A stretch of DNA of 16,160 bases from Pyrodictiaceae archaeon (GTDB lineage: Archaea; Thermoproteota; Thermoprotei_A; Sulfolobales; Pyrodictiaceae), in the NCBI GenBank assembly GCA_026986935.1, contig JALSNP010000020.1, positions 1-16,160 on the forward strand, in the 5' to 3' direction. The translations under genes and the position numbers were made by a program. Position 1 is the stretch's first letter. The number at the start of each line of letters is the position of its first letter. The notes under the pieces are model-generated. The model was not told where the DNA came from. It saw only the letters and a program-made list of their open reading frames with translations, and searched no databases. Shown one piece after another: positions 6,668-12,868 of the stretch.

Positions 6668-6716
6668 CCGCAGGGCCCGGCGAGCCACCGGTACCCTGCG
6701 GGGGGCGAGCCACCCC
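6668..6716. repeat. Two adjacent GC hairpins with identical seven-base loops
   Basis: Hairpin 1 has an outer 8-bp stem, CCGCAGGG (6668-6675) with CCCTGCGG (6694-6701), and an inner 4-bp stem, CCGG (6677-6680) with CCGG (6688-6691), closing the loop CGAGCCA (6681-6687). Hairpin 2 has GGGG (6702-6705) and CCCC (6713-6716) closing the same loop CGAGCCA (6706-6712). The stems differ in sequence but stay paired while the loop is unchanged. This suggests a folded RNA or paired protein-binding sites. It lies in the 3' region of the DUF3800 gene; a TATA-like ATTATAAAG on the minus strand (about 6756-6764) would transcribe it in the other direction. Confidence 0.6.
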
Positions 6717-6734
6717 AGTAAATAGTAAGGAGCT

Positions 6735-6760
6735 GGGGGTCAAAAGTTTCCCCCTTTATA
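6735..6760 (+). terminator. Hairpin followed by T-rich stretch, possible terminator
   Basis: GGGGG (6735-6739) and CCCCC (6750-6754) enclose a 10-base loop, with TTTATA after it. It may end the DUF3800 transcript on the plus strand. The same TTTATAA, read on the minus strand, is also TATA-like, so the role is ambiguous. Confidence 0.35.
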
Positions 6761-6789
6761 ATAGCTGCGTGCTTCCAGCATGCTTCAGC

Positions 6790-6966
6790 CTAGGATTCCA
6801 GCTTGTATATGAATAGGCCTTTCTTGCCCTCTTTCTCAGCGAGTTCTACCACTAATTTGTCTCCTGGCTTCCAGCCAAGGAGATCTACACAGTCCTTGGG
6901 GGCTGTTATCATGTATGTTACGTAGCGGTCTCTGCTCTTCTTTGCCTGGAGCTTCACTATTGTCAT
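6790..6966 (-). CDS. Small AbrB/SpoVT-domain DNA-binding protein, 58 residues
   Basis: The open frame, too short for routine gene callers, encodes MTIVKLQAKKSRD, then RYVTYMITAPKD, LLGWKPGDKLVVELAEK and a final LFIYKLES. This is a full AbrB swapped-hairpin domain: an N-terminal strand, the loop where most members have IPKE (here TAPKD), a short helix DLLGWKPGD, and two final strands. Such proteins act as dimeric transcription factors or as antitoxins in archaeal MazE/VapB-type pairs. No toxin gene is adjacent. The ATG at 6966 is preceded by an ATATAAA box (7009-7015 read on the minus strand) and duplicated inverted repeats. It is probably a paralogue of the broken gene at 5297-5505. Confidence 0.75.
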   Translation of the reverse strand: MTIVKLQAKKSRDRYVTYMITAPKDCVDLLGWKPGDKLVVELAEKEGKKGLFIYKLES

Positions 6967-6972
6967 AGCTTG

Positions 6973-7066
6973 TTCCTACCCGTTTCTGGTTGGAGTCGGG
7001 TCGGAAGATTTATATGAATTGGGACAACCTTATTCCTACCGGAATAGGTGCGGAGTAGGGTTGGAA
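6973..7066 (-). promoter_or_regulatory. Promoter of the small AbrB-like gene with two tandem inverted-repeat operators
   Basis: Two 34-base units start exactly 60 bases apart. Unit 1 has TTCCTACCC (6973-6981) and GGGTCGGAA (6998-7006), which pair at 8 of 9 positions; unit 2 has TTCCTACC (7033-7040) and GGTTGGAA (7059-7066), which pair at 7 of 8. They also share GGAGT-GGGT-GGAAG as a direct repeat. The TATA box ATATAAA (minus strand, 7009-7015) lies between them. The arrangement suggests autoregulation by the AbrB-like protein. Confidence 0.55.
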
Positions 7067-7071
7067 GCTGT

Positions 7072-7162
7072 GTATGCGAACCAGGCAACGATAGAAGAGG
7101 CAGACTAGCCAGGAGCACCAAGCCAAGCATAGCCCTCTGATAATCAAGGCGGATTCGCATAC
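7072..7162. ncRNA. Candidate structured RNA closed by an 11-bp stem with one bulge
   Basis: GTATGCGAACC (7072-7082) pairs with GGATTCGCATAC (7151-7162) with one bulged A. Inside it, AGAGG (7096-7100) pairs with CCTCT (7134-7138), with a possible extra C-G pair across a bulge. No protein gene covers the region. The strand is unknown and no clear promoter was seen, so this is only a candidate. Confidence 0.3.
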
Positions 7163-7165
7163 TTA

Positions 7166-7198
7166 TGTTTCACGGCTGCGACGCGGCGCATGAAACAA
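7166..7198. repeat. Inverted repeat with inner GC stem downstream of tRNA-Glu
   Basis: TGTTTCA (about 7166-7172) and TGAAACA (about 7191-7197) pair perfectly, and inside them GCTGC pairs with GCGGC around a 3-base loop. It lies about 45 bases after the 3' end of the minus-strand tRNA-Glu gene. It may be a processing or termination element of that transcript. Confidence 0.4.
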
Positions 7199-7240
7199 TG
7201 GAGTTGCTAGAGGAATCCGAAAGGAAGAGTGATGCGGGGT

Positions 7241-7318
7241 TGGTGCCGCGGCCGGGATTTGAACCCGGGTCACGGGCTTGAAAGGCCCGCATACTTGGCC
7301 GGGCTATACTACCGCGGC
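7241..7318 (-). tRNA. tRNA-Glu (anticodon TTC)
   Basis: Read on the minus strand, the gene starts GCCGCGG with T8 A9 and a D arm. Its anticodon stem is CGGGC/GCCCG around the loop CTTTCAA, giving anticodon TTC, which reads GAA/GAG (Glu). The T arm is CCGGG-TTCAAAT-CCCGG. The acceptor stem closes with 7 bp (CCGCGGC), followed by A and an encoded CCA. No intron is present. It marks the right edge of the accessory island, and no duplicated piece of its 3' end was found in the window. Confidence 0.95.
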
Positions 7319-7361
7319 GACCGCGCAGCCATGTTGGGTCTTATTCCTCTTTCCTTAATAG

Positions 7362-7373
7362 GGTTATATAGTT
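7362..7373 (-). promoter_or_regulatory. TATA box of tRNA-Glu
   Basis: AACTATATAACC on the minus strand is an excellent TATA element. It lies about 45-50 bases upstream of the mature tRNA-Glu 5' end, leaving a 5' leader of about 20 bases to be removed by RNase P. Confidence 0.6.
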
Positions 7374-7617
7374 ATTGGTGATTTTGCTGCGTTGAGGATA
7401 TGTCGCTGAGAATCAATGGTAGAGTATTAGGGGTTGTTATTGTATAGTTTGTTGTTGCATTGTGTTTTTTGTTTACTTTGTATGCCTTATTACATGGATT
7501 GTAGCGATGCCTAATTATTTTTCACTATATTTGGATGAATTGTATTGAGTTGTTGTGCTTGGTACTTTGAGTTTGATGAGAGATTAGTGTTTTTGCGGTT
7601 CTGTGGCGGGTTTTCTG
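7374..7617. other. Strand-biased non-coding stretch after the pilin operon
   Basis: No gene or RNA is visible. The plus strand is strongly T/G-rich, so the minus-strand transcript running out of the pilin genes would be A/C-rich with little structure. A TGATGA-like C box at about 7572 has no matching D box. Confidence 0.4.
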
Positions 7618-8151
7618 CTACCTGGGCTTTAGCGGTACCGTTGCCGTGGCTAGGTCTGTGGATAGGGTTAGGGCTGCAGCGACTGGTCTTGTCGCGTTTC
7701 TAACTACTATGCTGAGTGTCTCGCCTGGCCCGAGTACTACTGGGAACCCCGTTATTGTTGCTGAGCTGCCTAGGCTTGTGACAGTAGCTGTTATTCCTAG
7801 GCTGGTTAGGTTCTGCGTCCTATCTATTGCTGTGAAGGAGTTGTTCGCCCATATTATGTCGAGGCTTGTTATTATTACTGCTCTAGGGGCGCTGGATCTG
7901 GCCTCTATGTAGAGGGTTCTTGTAGGCTCGTCGTAGTGGTAGGAGGCGTTAAGGGATAGGGCGAGAACCGTTGCCTCTAGCCTTGTTTGGGCCGTCTGGG
8001 ACGCTGTGTTGAGGATTTGTTCTTGTTGGTACTGGAGATAGAAGTACAGCGCTATAATGGCTAGTAGGGCTATTGCTAATAATACGCCGCCAATTACGGT
8101 AGCTATGCCCCTAGATCTTTTTCGCAATAGCATGGGCTTCGCCGCCCTCAT
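7618..8151 (-). CDS. Type IV pilin-like secreted protein (class III signal peptide)
   Basis: The 177-residue product begins with a basic segment ending RKRSRG, followed by IATVIGGVLLAIALLAIIALYFYLQYQQ. This is a class III signal peptide: cleavage by a PibD/FlaK-type prepilin peptidase is expected after the Gly, leaving a hydrophobic N-terminal helix that forms the filament core. The remainder is a beta-rich Ser/Thr/Ala domain with several NxS/T sites, as in archaeal pilins and archaellin-related proteins. The frame begins inside the preceding gene (41-base overlap from ATG 8151), but a second ATG at 8133, only nine codons before the cleavage site, may be the true start. It is second in an operon with 8111-8569. 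Whether it is a major pilin, minor pilin or archaellum accessory protein cannot be decided. Confidence 0.75.
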   Translation of the reverse strand: MRAAKPMLLRKRSRGIATVIGGVLLAIALLAIIALYFYLQYQQEQILNTASQTAQTRLEATVLALSLNASYHYDEPTRTLYIEARSSAPRAVIITSLDIIWANNSFTAIDRTQNLTSLGITATVTSLGSSATITGFPVVLGPGETLSIVVRNATRPVAAALTLSTDLATATVPLKPR

Positions 8152-8569
8152 AGACTAGCTTGACTGAGGCAATGCGTGCCCCTGGGGGGAGGCTGCAATC
8201 AATTATCGCGGCCGCGTGGTAGGGTAGTACTGTGCTAGGAGGCGGTGGGAGTAAGGTGCCATTGGCGAGGCGGGCGCTGCACTGCTTATTCCATAGAGTA
8301 TTGTTCACGTAGATAGCCTCTATGGTTACTGGGGCTCCCGCGGAGACGACGACAACGTGTAGGACGCTGTTTGCATCAATATAGGCGAGCGCTACAGTCA
8401 GATCCTGTATTGATCGAAGCTTTGTCTCAATAACGTTCTCCTCGCCTTGCTGGGCAACAAGTTGCGTATTATCAATTATCCGGGAAACTACTAGAGCACC
8501 GACGCCGAGCACAATAATAGCTAGCAACGCGGCTGATACGTGCTCACTTATGCCGCGGAGACGGTGCAT
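8111..8569 (-). CDS. Second type IV pilin-like protein
   Basis: The 152-residue product starts MHRLRG followed by ISEHVSAALLAIIVLGVGALVVSRII. The very short basic leader with Arg-Gly before a hydrophobic helix fits class III signal peptide cleavage. The mature domain has beta strands, NxT sites, and two Cys (near CSARL and IIDCSLP) that could form a disulfide. It is the first gene of a two-gene operon; the downstream pilin gene overlaps its end, so the two are probably made together. The start ATG is supported by a TATA box about 58 bases upstream (8625-8630), a leader of about 30 bases, and lack of an alternative start codon before the upstream stop. It is a candidate minor pilin or archaellum FlaF/FlaG-type accessory protein. 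Confidence 0.65.
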   Translation of the reverse strand: MHRLRGISEHVSAALLAIIVLGVGALVVSRIIDNTQLVAQQGEENVIETKLRSIQDLTVALAYIDANSVLHVVVVSAGAPVTIEAIYVNNTLWNKQCSARLANGTLLPPPPSTVLPYHAAAIIDCSLPPGARIASVKLVYEGGEAHAIAKKI

Positions 8570-8621
8570 GACCGAAACAACCCTTTCACGTAAATCATGG
8601 CGAGACGGGGCATAGCTTAGC

Positions 8622-8645
8622 TATCTTATATTATTAGTGTACACT
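8622..8645 (-). promoter_or_regulatory. Promoter of the pilin operon with an upstream palindrome
   Basis: AATATAAGATAG on the minus strand (about 8622-8634) contains the TATA box. The perfect 10-base palindrome AGTGTACACT (8636-8645) lies directly upstream, over the BRE position, and is a candidate regulator site. Confidence 0.55.
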
Positions 8646-8737
8646 GTGTTTCTCCAACAACTGGATAAGTTGTGCTACTTACTTATACGCATACTTCCAG
8701 TACTTCCGAGAAACTATGAAAGCGCTCAACGTAAGCC

Positions 8738-8745
8738 TCTTTAAC
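8738..8745 (+). promoter_or_regulatory. Possible TATA box of tRNA-Gly
   Basis: TCTTTAAC lies about 35 bases before the mature 5' end of tRNA-Gly. The match is weak but well placed. Confidence 0.3.
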
Positions 8746-8777
8746 CCTCCGAGAAATAGGGGTATCCCTACATGGTT

Positions 8778-8856
8778 GCGGCGGTCGTCTAGCCTGGACT
8801 AGGACGCCGGCCTGCCAAGCCGGAGATCCCGGGTTCAAATCCCGGCCGCCGCACCA
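8778..8856 (+). tRNA. tRNA-Gly (anticodon GCC)
   Basis: The acceptor stem is GCGGCGG/CCGCCGC with discriminator A and encoded CCA. The anticodon stem is CCGGC/GCCGG with loop CTGCCAA, giving anticodon GCC (8814-8816), which reads GGC/GGT. The T arm is CCGGG-TTCAAAT-CCCGG. No intron is seen. It lies between the pilin operon and the winged-helix gene. Confidence 0.95.
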
Positions 8857-8916
8857 ATTCCATCCATAAAATAAAACTTTGCTATTCCCATATCTATTAT
8901 TAGTTTTCTCTGAGAG

Positions 8917-9600
8917 TCATTGCCGTTTTACTAGTTCTTCGCCTATTAGTCTTCTTAACGATTCCCGTATAGGGTCTCGTTGCCATATAACTATGACTGT
9001 TTTACACCCCGTTCTAAGCCTTGAAAACATGTCCCGATAATAGTCTTCCAGGCTTGGTGGCACTATTATTAGGTGTGGTATTTGGGTATCTAGGCAGCTT
9101 GCCATTATTGCTCCGAGCTCGTATTGTCTCAGCATGCTTGACCCATTACCGAAGAGCATGTTTACCGCTAGTACCTCCTTATTTTTCGTCGTAAGTACTA
9201 GGTCGTGCAAATAGCTTGTACCCGTCGAGCCCGTGACTAAGCTTGAAATCTTATAGTCGAAGCCGAGGCCTCTGACAGCCTTAACTATTGCTGAATAGAT
9301 ATTTGGTTCTAGGCCTTTTTGCGCAGCCTCACTCTCTATGCCTAGGCCTTTTTGAAGAACGCGGATAAGGGAGAGAAAGAACACACCTTTTCGCGTTATG
9401 TTGTACATGCATATGCCTCTTTGACACATAGTTTCTATGAGACCTAGATTGTGTAGAATTGATGACAGACGGGTAAAGCTTTGGGGATTTAGGTTTGCTA
9501 GGTGCATCAGCCTTGTTTTACGTATTGGGCCTTTTCGGTTTAGTATTGAGAGTAAGTCGCCGAGAATAATGAGCACGTCCCTGCGGCTTGACCTAGTCAT
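8917..9600 (-). CDS. Winged-helix transcription-regulator-like protein with nuclease-fold-like C-terminal domain
   Basis: The 227-residue protein begins with a winged-helix domain (about 8-80): RKGPIRKTRLMHLANLNPQSFTRLSSILHNLGLIE is the helix-turn-helix, and MCQRGICMYNITRKGVFFLSLI is the wing. The C-terminal part (about 100-225) has a pattern VTGSTGTSYLHDLVLTT..KEVLAVNM and later HLIIVPP and VIVIWQRD. This resembles restriction-endonuclease-like sensor domains fused to archaeal winged helices, here without an obvious Glu-x-Lys catalytic pair. No other regulator is near, and it sits between the pilin operon and the TasA-like locus, so control of one of these is a reasonable inference. AGGAG lies 10-14 bases before the ATG, and CATATAG at about 9632-9638 is the likely TATA. 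Confidence 0.55.
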   Translation of the reverse strand: MTRSSRRDVLIILGDLLSILNRKGPIRKTRLMHLANLNPQSFTRLSSILHNLGLIETMCQRGICMYNITRKGVFFLSLIRVLQKGLGIESEAAQKGLEPNIYSAIVKAVRGLGFDYKISSLVTGSTGTSYLHDLVLTTKNKEVLAVNMLFGNGSSMLRQYELGAIMASCLDTQIPHLIIVPPSLEDYYRDMFSRLRTGCKTVIVIWQRDPIRESLRRLIGEELVKRQ

Positions 9601-9749
9601 TATTATTACAACTCCTACTACGCATGGCTATATGATGTTTGCAAAAATAGTGCTCCCGAATGTATAGAGTTTTAAGGATGTTTATTAGAGTTGTGTATTC
9701 TCGCTACACAAGGTATAAAAGACTCCTCTGAAGAAAATGATGGCACCTC

Positions 9750-10760
9750 CTAGTCACAGTGATTTCTCGTAGATGGGGCCGAGGAGTTATTCCGGGCCAC
9801 TAGTTTTGCGCAGATTGACAAGCCGGAGGATATTATGCATGCTAATCCGTGTCTCCTAGCTATGAATAATGGTTGCCCATTTCTCTCCGCCAAGCGTGCC
9901 AAATCCTCTAGGTTCTCTGCTTCTAGGTATTCTTTAGGCGGTTTGCTTAGCTCTACCATAGGGACTGTTAATGAGCTAAGGATTTCTCCTGGTTCATGGC
10001 TACCACTTCTCGCGTAGAGAGCTGCCCCGGTTAAAGCTGATATGATTCCTATTGAGAATATTGCGGTAAGTGTTTTCCTCCAGGAGGTTAATGAATCGTG
10101 TATAACTGGGCTCTGTTTTATGGGCAGAGATGCTTTGCTTGTTCCCTGATCACTTGTAATTGTTACTTTGTAGAGGGGCTCGTTGTACCCCAGGCTTATT
10201 TTTATCGCTGGGTTCATTGTTATAGTGGTGCCAGCTATTCTGGTGCTTGCCTCGAGTCTTAGCTCTAGATTTGTGTCAGTAGTTACTGGTAAGCCTATGC
10301 TGTGGAGAAGCGTTATTGACGTATTCTTTGCCTGGGGGAGGCCAAGCTCTATAACGATTTTTCTCCCCGGTAGCGTTTCCCCAGTGGTCTCGTTTAGCTT
10401 AATTGTGAAAGGCCCAATATTCAGTAGTCTTAGAACCTTGTATCTTATTGGGGAGAGTGTGGTCCTGGGCTGTGTTTTTACAGTGAAGCTAAATACTCCG
10501 TAGCTCTTGTGGACAAGCTTAGCTGGTATAGCTCCTTGCGATGTGATTGTAGCTGAACCGTTGGGGTATAGTAGGTTCTTCTCCGTTAGCGCATAAAGAC
10601 TGGCTGTTGCAGCGTAGTTAATTATAAGCGTGTTATTAGCTTGCTTCATATTAGTGCTTTTGTTCTTGGCTATGATTAGGCTTGTTGCAGAAAAGGCTGC
10701 TAGTCCTAGGCCAACGATTATTAGTGCTATTGCGACTATATGGAGTTTTTTCTTCTCCAA
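9750..10760 (-). CDS. DUF5305-like two-TM membrane protein of the TasA-like locus
   Basis: The 336-residue protein has an N-terminal TM segment (about 8-30), a large outward-facing beta-rich region (about 35-225), a second TM segment TLTAIFSIGIISALTGAALYA (230-250), and a cytoplasmic tail of about 85 residues with a Glu/Leu-rich helix. This arrangement resembles DUF5305, a family known from archaea, often beside signal peptidases. Its place next to a signal peptidase and two TasA-like proteins suggests a role in assembly, anchoring or regulation of the exported filament; this is inference. Start is TTG at 10760, since a stop lies three codons upstream. The TATA box ttaatata (10781-10788) lies about 25 bases before it, so the RNA probably begins at the start codon. 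Confidence 0.55.
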   Translation of the reverse strand: MEKKKLHIVAIALIIVGLGLAAFSATSLIIAKNKSTNMKQANNTLIINYAATASLYALTEKNLLYPNGSATITSQGAIPAKLVHKSYGVFSFTVKTQPRTTLSPIRYKVLRLLNIGPFTIKLNETTGETLPGRKIVIELGLPQAKNTSITLLHSIGLPVTTDTNLELRLEASTRIAGTTITMNPAIKISLGYNEPLYKVTITSDQGTSKASLPIKQSPVIHDSLTSWRKTLTAIFSIGIISALTGAALYARSGSHEPGEILSSLTVPMVELSKPPKEYLEAENLEDLARLAERNGQPLFIARRHGLACIISSGLSICAKLVARNNSSAPSTRNHCD

Positions 10761-10780
10761 GACTATTCAACACGCGAAAA

Positions 10781-10788
10781 TTAATATA
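10781..10788 (-). promoter_or_regulatory. TATA box of the DUF5305-like gene, predicting a leaderless mRNA
   Basis: TATATTAA on the minus strand is centred about 25 bases from the TTG start at 10760. That is the usual TATA-to-start-site distance in archaea, so the transcript would have essentially no leader. Confidence 0.6.
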
Positions 10789-10850
10789 GCGCGGGCGCCA
10801 CTTTGTATGTACTCCTCCTCTCCTATTCAATTTTCCGGCGCCCATATTAT

Positions 10851-12062
10851 CTAACGTGGTCTTTCTTTGACGCGTAGCGCCCTTATGATGGTAGGAGCCA
10901 TTATTAGGGTTATTATGGATGCTAGGAGGAGCATTTGTGCGAAGAATATGCGGCCTCCTAGAAGCTTCGCCGTAATTATGAGCGGCAACCCTATGTAGGG
11001 TATATGTAAGTAAAGCTGGCCAATTACCTGGTTTCTTGTGATAGGGTTATCAGGAGCATTGTTTGCATCACCTTTGGTGATTATTTTGTCGTTAGAAACA
11101 TTGATTACTCTGTGGAGCACTACTAGGCCGGACGACTTATAAGCTATTATATCGCCAACCCGTGGGAGGGTGTTTGCCCGCTTCACCACCACTATGTCTC
11201 CTATTTTGATGGAGGGCTCCATGCTCCCGCTGAGGACTATCATCGGCCAATAACCCTTCCATAGAATAGCAAGGAATAGGAGAACTGCTAAGGCTGCTGC
11301 TATAACGGTTCCAGCCCCCGGCCCTTTCTCCGCTATGTGGCCGCGTGCTGTTGCTATACGTGAACTGGTGTAGACTACTACGAGGAGGGATGGGAGAATT
11401 ACTAGAAAGCTTAGTAACGCTAAGGGGAGGAACGGGAGAATGGGGGAAGCTATAGCGGGGAGCCTTATCCCGAGCACGTGGCCTAGCGCAAGCCACCTAG
11501 AGCCGTGGCGTAGTAAAGTGAGCGTGCTCGCCAGTAGCGAGGCAAGAGCCATCATTTCCAAAACCGTATTCAGTAATAACTGCCCAGAAGTCGCTGATAA
11601 GATGGAGCCTAGGTCAGTAAACATTCCTAGGAACAGGAGCCCAGCCAAAGCCCCCGAGAGGGCGCGCCTCGTCATAGAAATGCTTGGGCACACTACTTCT
11701 CCGAGCCCTAGTACTGCAAGCACCATTAAGGGCGTATCAATCACTAGGTTGAGAAGACCAGTCACAGTATTGGGGGCATAACTGTTCACAGCTAGACCGC
11801 TACTTATACCGAGTACGACTAGTAGGCTATACCAAAGGCTAAGCGAGACAACTACAGCTGATACCAATTCCTTTCGGAAAGCCCCTGGACAGAGGCTAAT
11901 ACTACGCACTAGCAGCGATACTAGAGCCATAGCCGTGAGCGGCTCAAGGAGCCTTAAGCCCGGGTACCCGTTACCAGTAAAGACGAGGCCTATCAAAGAT
12001 AATTCTATAATCATTAGCAGAGCTGTTATCGCGCTTATCCAGGTACTTGGCTTATTTACCAT
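10851..12062 (-). CDS. Signal peptidase I (archaeal Sec11/SipW type) with extra N-terminal membrane domain
   Basis: The catalytic domain is C-terminal (about 260-385): YWPMIVLSGSMEPSIKIGDIVVV with nucleophile Ser280, VVLHRVI with His317, and ITKGDANNAPD with Asp332. This Ser-His-Asp set is typical of archaeal and Gram-positive SipW-like signal peptidases rather than the Ser-Lys bacterial type. A C-terminal TM segment follows. Usual archaeal enzymes are about 170-200 residues; here about 250 residues precede the catalytic part and contain six or more probable TM segments with no recognised motif. The gene lies immediately downstream of two TasA-like proteins whose signal peptides are of the kind SipW enzymes cut, so they are its likely substrates. 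The start ATG is about 29 bases from a TATA-like element at 12087-12094, so the mRNA probably has little or no leader. Confidence 0.85.
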   Translation of the reverse strand: MVNKPSTWISAITALLMIIELSLIGLVFTGNGYPGLRLLEPLTAMALVSLLVRSISLCPGAFRKELVSAVVVSLSLWYSLLVVLGISSGLAVNSYAPNTVTGLLNLVIDTPLMVLAVLGLGEVVCPSISMTRRALSGALAGLLFLGMFTDLGSILSATSGQLLLNTVLEMMALASLLASTLTLLRHGSRWLALGHVLGIRLPAIASPILPFLPLALLSFLVILPSLLVVVYTSSRIATARGHIAEKGPGAGTVIAAALAVLLFLAILWKGYWPMIVLSGSMEPSIKIGDIVVVKRANTLPRVGDIIAYKSSGLVVLHRVINVSNDKIITKGDANNAPDNPITRNQVIGQLYLHIPYIGLPLIITAKLLGGRIFFAQMLLLASIITLIMAPTIIRALRVKERPR

Positions 12063-12086
12063 TACTTGATCCCTATCGTAGCACTC

Positions 12087-12094
12087 GATAAATA
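12087..12094 (-). promoter_or_regulatory. TATA box of the signal peptidase gene
   Basis: TATTTATC on the minus strand lies about 29 bases before the ATG at 12062. The start site would fall within a few bases of the start codon. Confidence 0.45.
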
Positions 12095-12149
12095 TCTTAT
12101 TATTTTTAACAAAAATATAAGAAGCAGAGAAATAGAGGGGATTCCCCCT

Positions 12150-12172
12150 TGTCTTAAAAACTAGATGTTATA
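12150..12172 (-). terminator. T-run after the first TasA-like gene
   Basis: On the minus strand, a run of five T (12156-12160) follows the TAA stop (12173-12175) by about 12 bases. This is the usual archaeal form of intrinsic terminator, without a strong hairpin. Confidence 0.4.
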
Positions 12173-12868
12173 TTAGTGGGGTATACTGGCGCTATACTCG
12201 TTCCACTGTATGGCCTGCATTTGTACTAGGAAGCTAAGCGTGGAGCCCTGCGGTGCTGCCTGGAGCACTGTTAGGTCGAAGCTTATGTCGGCGCACTCTC
12301 CTGGGTGCAGCTGCTTACCGAAGTTATCGCCCCACCATATCGTTAGATCGGGGAGCGTGTCATTGTTTAGATCAACCTCGACGCCCTGGTGTAGTTGTTG
12401 TTCATTTATCTCGTAGTAGTAGTGACCGTCCACTAGTACCCGCCATATTTTTACTGGTACTGTGCCATCGTTACAGACCTTAAATGCTATATGGGTATAA
12501 TACCATGGGTAAACATTACGTAGAGTAACGTTTAGCGCATCACTGTCGCCGTCACCATCGCTGTCAACTAGCGCTACATTGGTGCACCCAACATCCTTGC
12601 CCTCGGGGGGCGCTAGCTGCTCAGCGAATGGGCTTGGGTAATGGGAGGCGTTCCAATCGTATCCGCCTGACTGGCCGTAGCCTGGTGGTAGCCCGCACGC
12701 ATCTAGGTATATTAGTGAGCCATTTTGTATCTCTATATCAACTTCCCCGGTGCTTGCCACACCGTTTACTTCTAGCGTCTGGCTCCACATCGAGTACGCT
12801 ACTCCTATCGAGACCAACATCACTGCTATAATTGATAATGCTATGCCTATTCCCTTGCTCATATACAT
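12173..12868 (-). CDS. TasA-like secreted protein with SipW-type signal peptide (paralogue 1)
   Basis: The 231-residue protein has a TM-like signal (residues 5-25) ending GVAYSMWS, then TLEVNGVASTGEVDIEI, the first-strand module seen in TasA/camelysin-type proteins. These are jelly-roll beta-sandwich subunits that polymerise by passing the N-terminal strand to the neighbour. Four Cys (58, 95, 132, 192) can form two disulfides. Two Asp-rich loops, DSDGDGDSD (102-110) and DLNNDTLPD (167-175), look like calcium-binding loops. It ends QWNE plus seven residues. Compared with its neighbour at 13012-13563 it shares SMWS-TL-VNGV--TGEV, EGKDV--C-N, NVYP/NAYP, NDGTVPVK/NIGTIPVK and QWNE. Aromatic residues are abundant. 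ATG 12868 or 12862 may be the start. It is the likely structural subunit or tip/minor component of an extracellular fibre. Confidence 0.75.
   Translation of the reverse strand: MYMSKGIGIALSIIAVMLVSIGVAYSMWSQTLEVNGVASTGEVDIEIQNGSLIYLDACGLPPGYGQSGGYDWNASHYPSPFAEQLAPPEGKDVGCTNVALVDSDGDGDSDALNVTLRNVYPWYYTHIAFKVCNDGTVPVKIWRVLVDGHYYYEINEQQLHQGVEVDLNNDTLPDLTIWWGDNFGKQLHPGECADISFDLTVLQAAPQGSTLSFLVQMQAIQWNEYSASIPH

Noticed and set aside
6668..6716. CRISPR repeat array
   Set aside because: There are only two short hairpins, with no regular spacers and no repeats of 24 bases or more.
6402..6743. 113-codon open frame antisense to the DUF3800 gene
   Set aside because: It lies opposite a well-supported gene and its Pro/Gly-rich start comes from the GC hairpins.
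7241..7318. Attachment site of an integrated element in tRNA-Glu
   Set aside because: No integrase and no duplicated tRNA 3' end could be found in the window, although the accessory island does stop here.
7572..7600. C/D-box small RNA suggested by a TGATGA-like motif
   Set aside because: There is no D box (CTGA) or second C'/D' pair at suitable distance.
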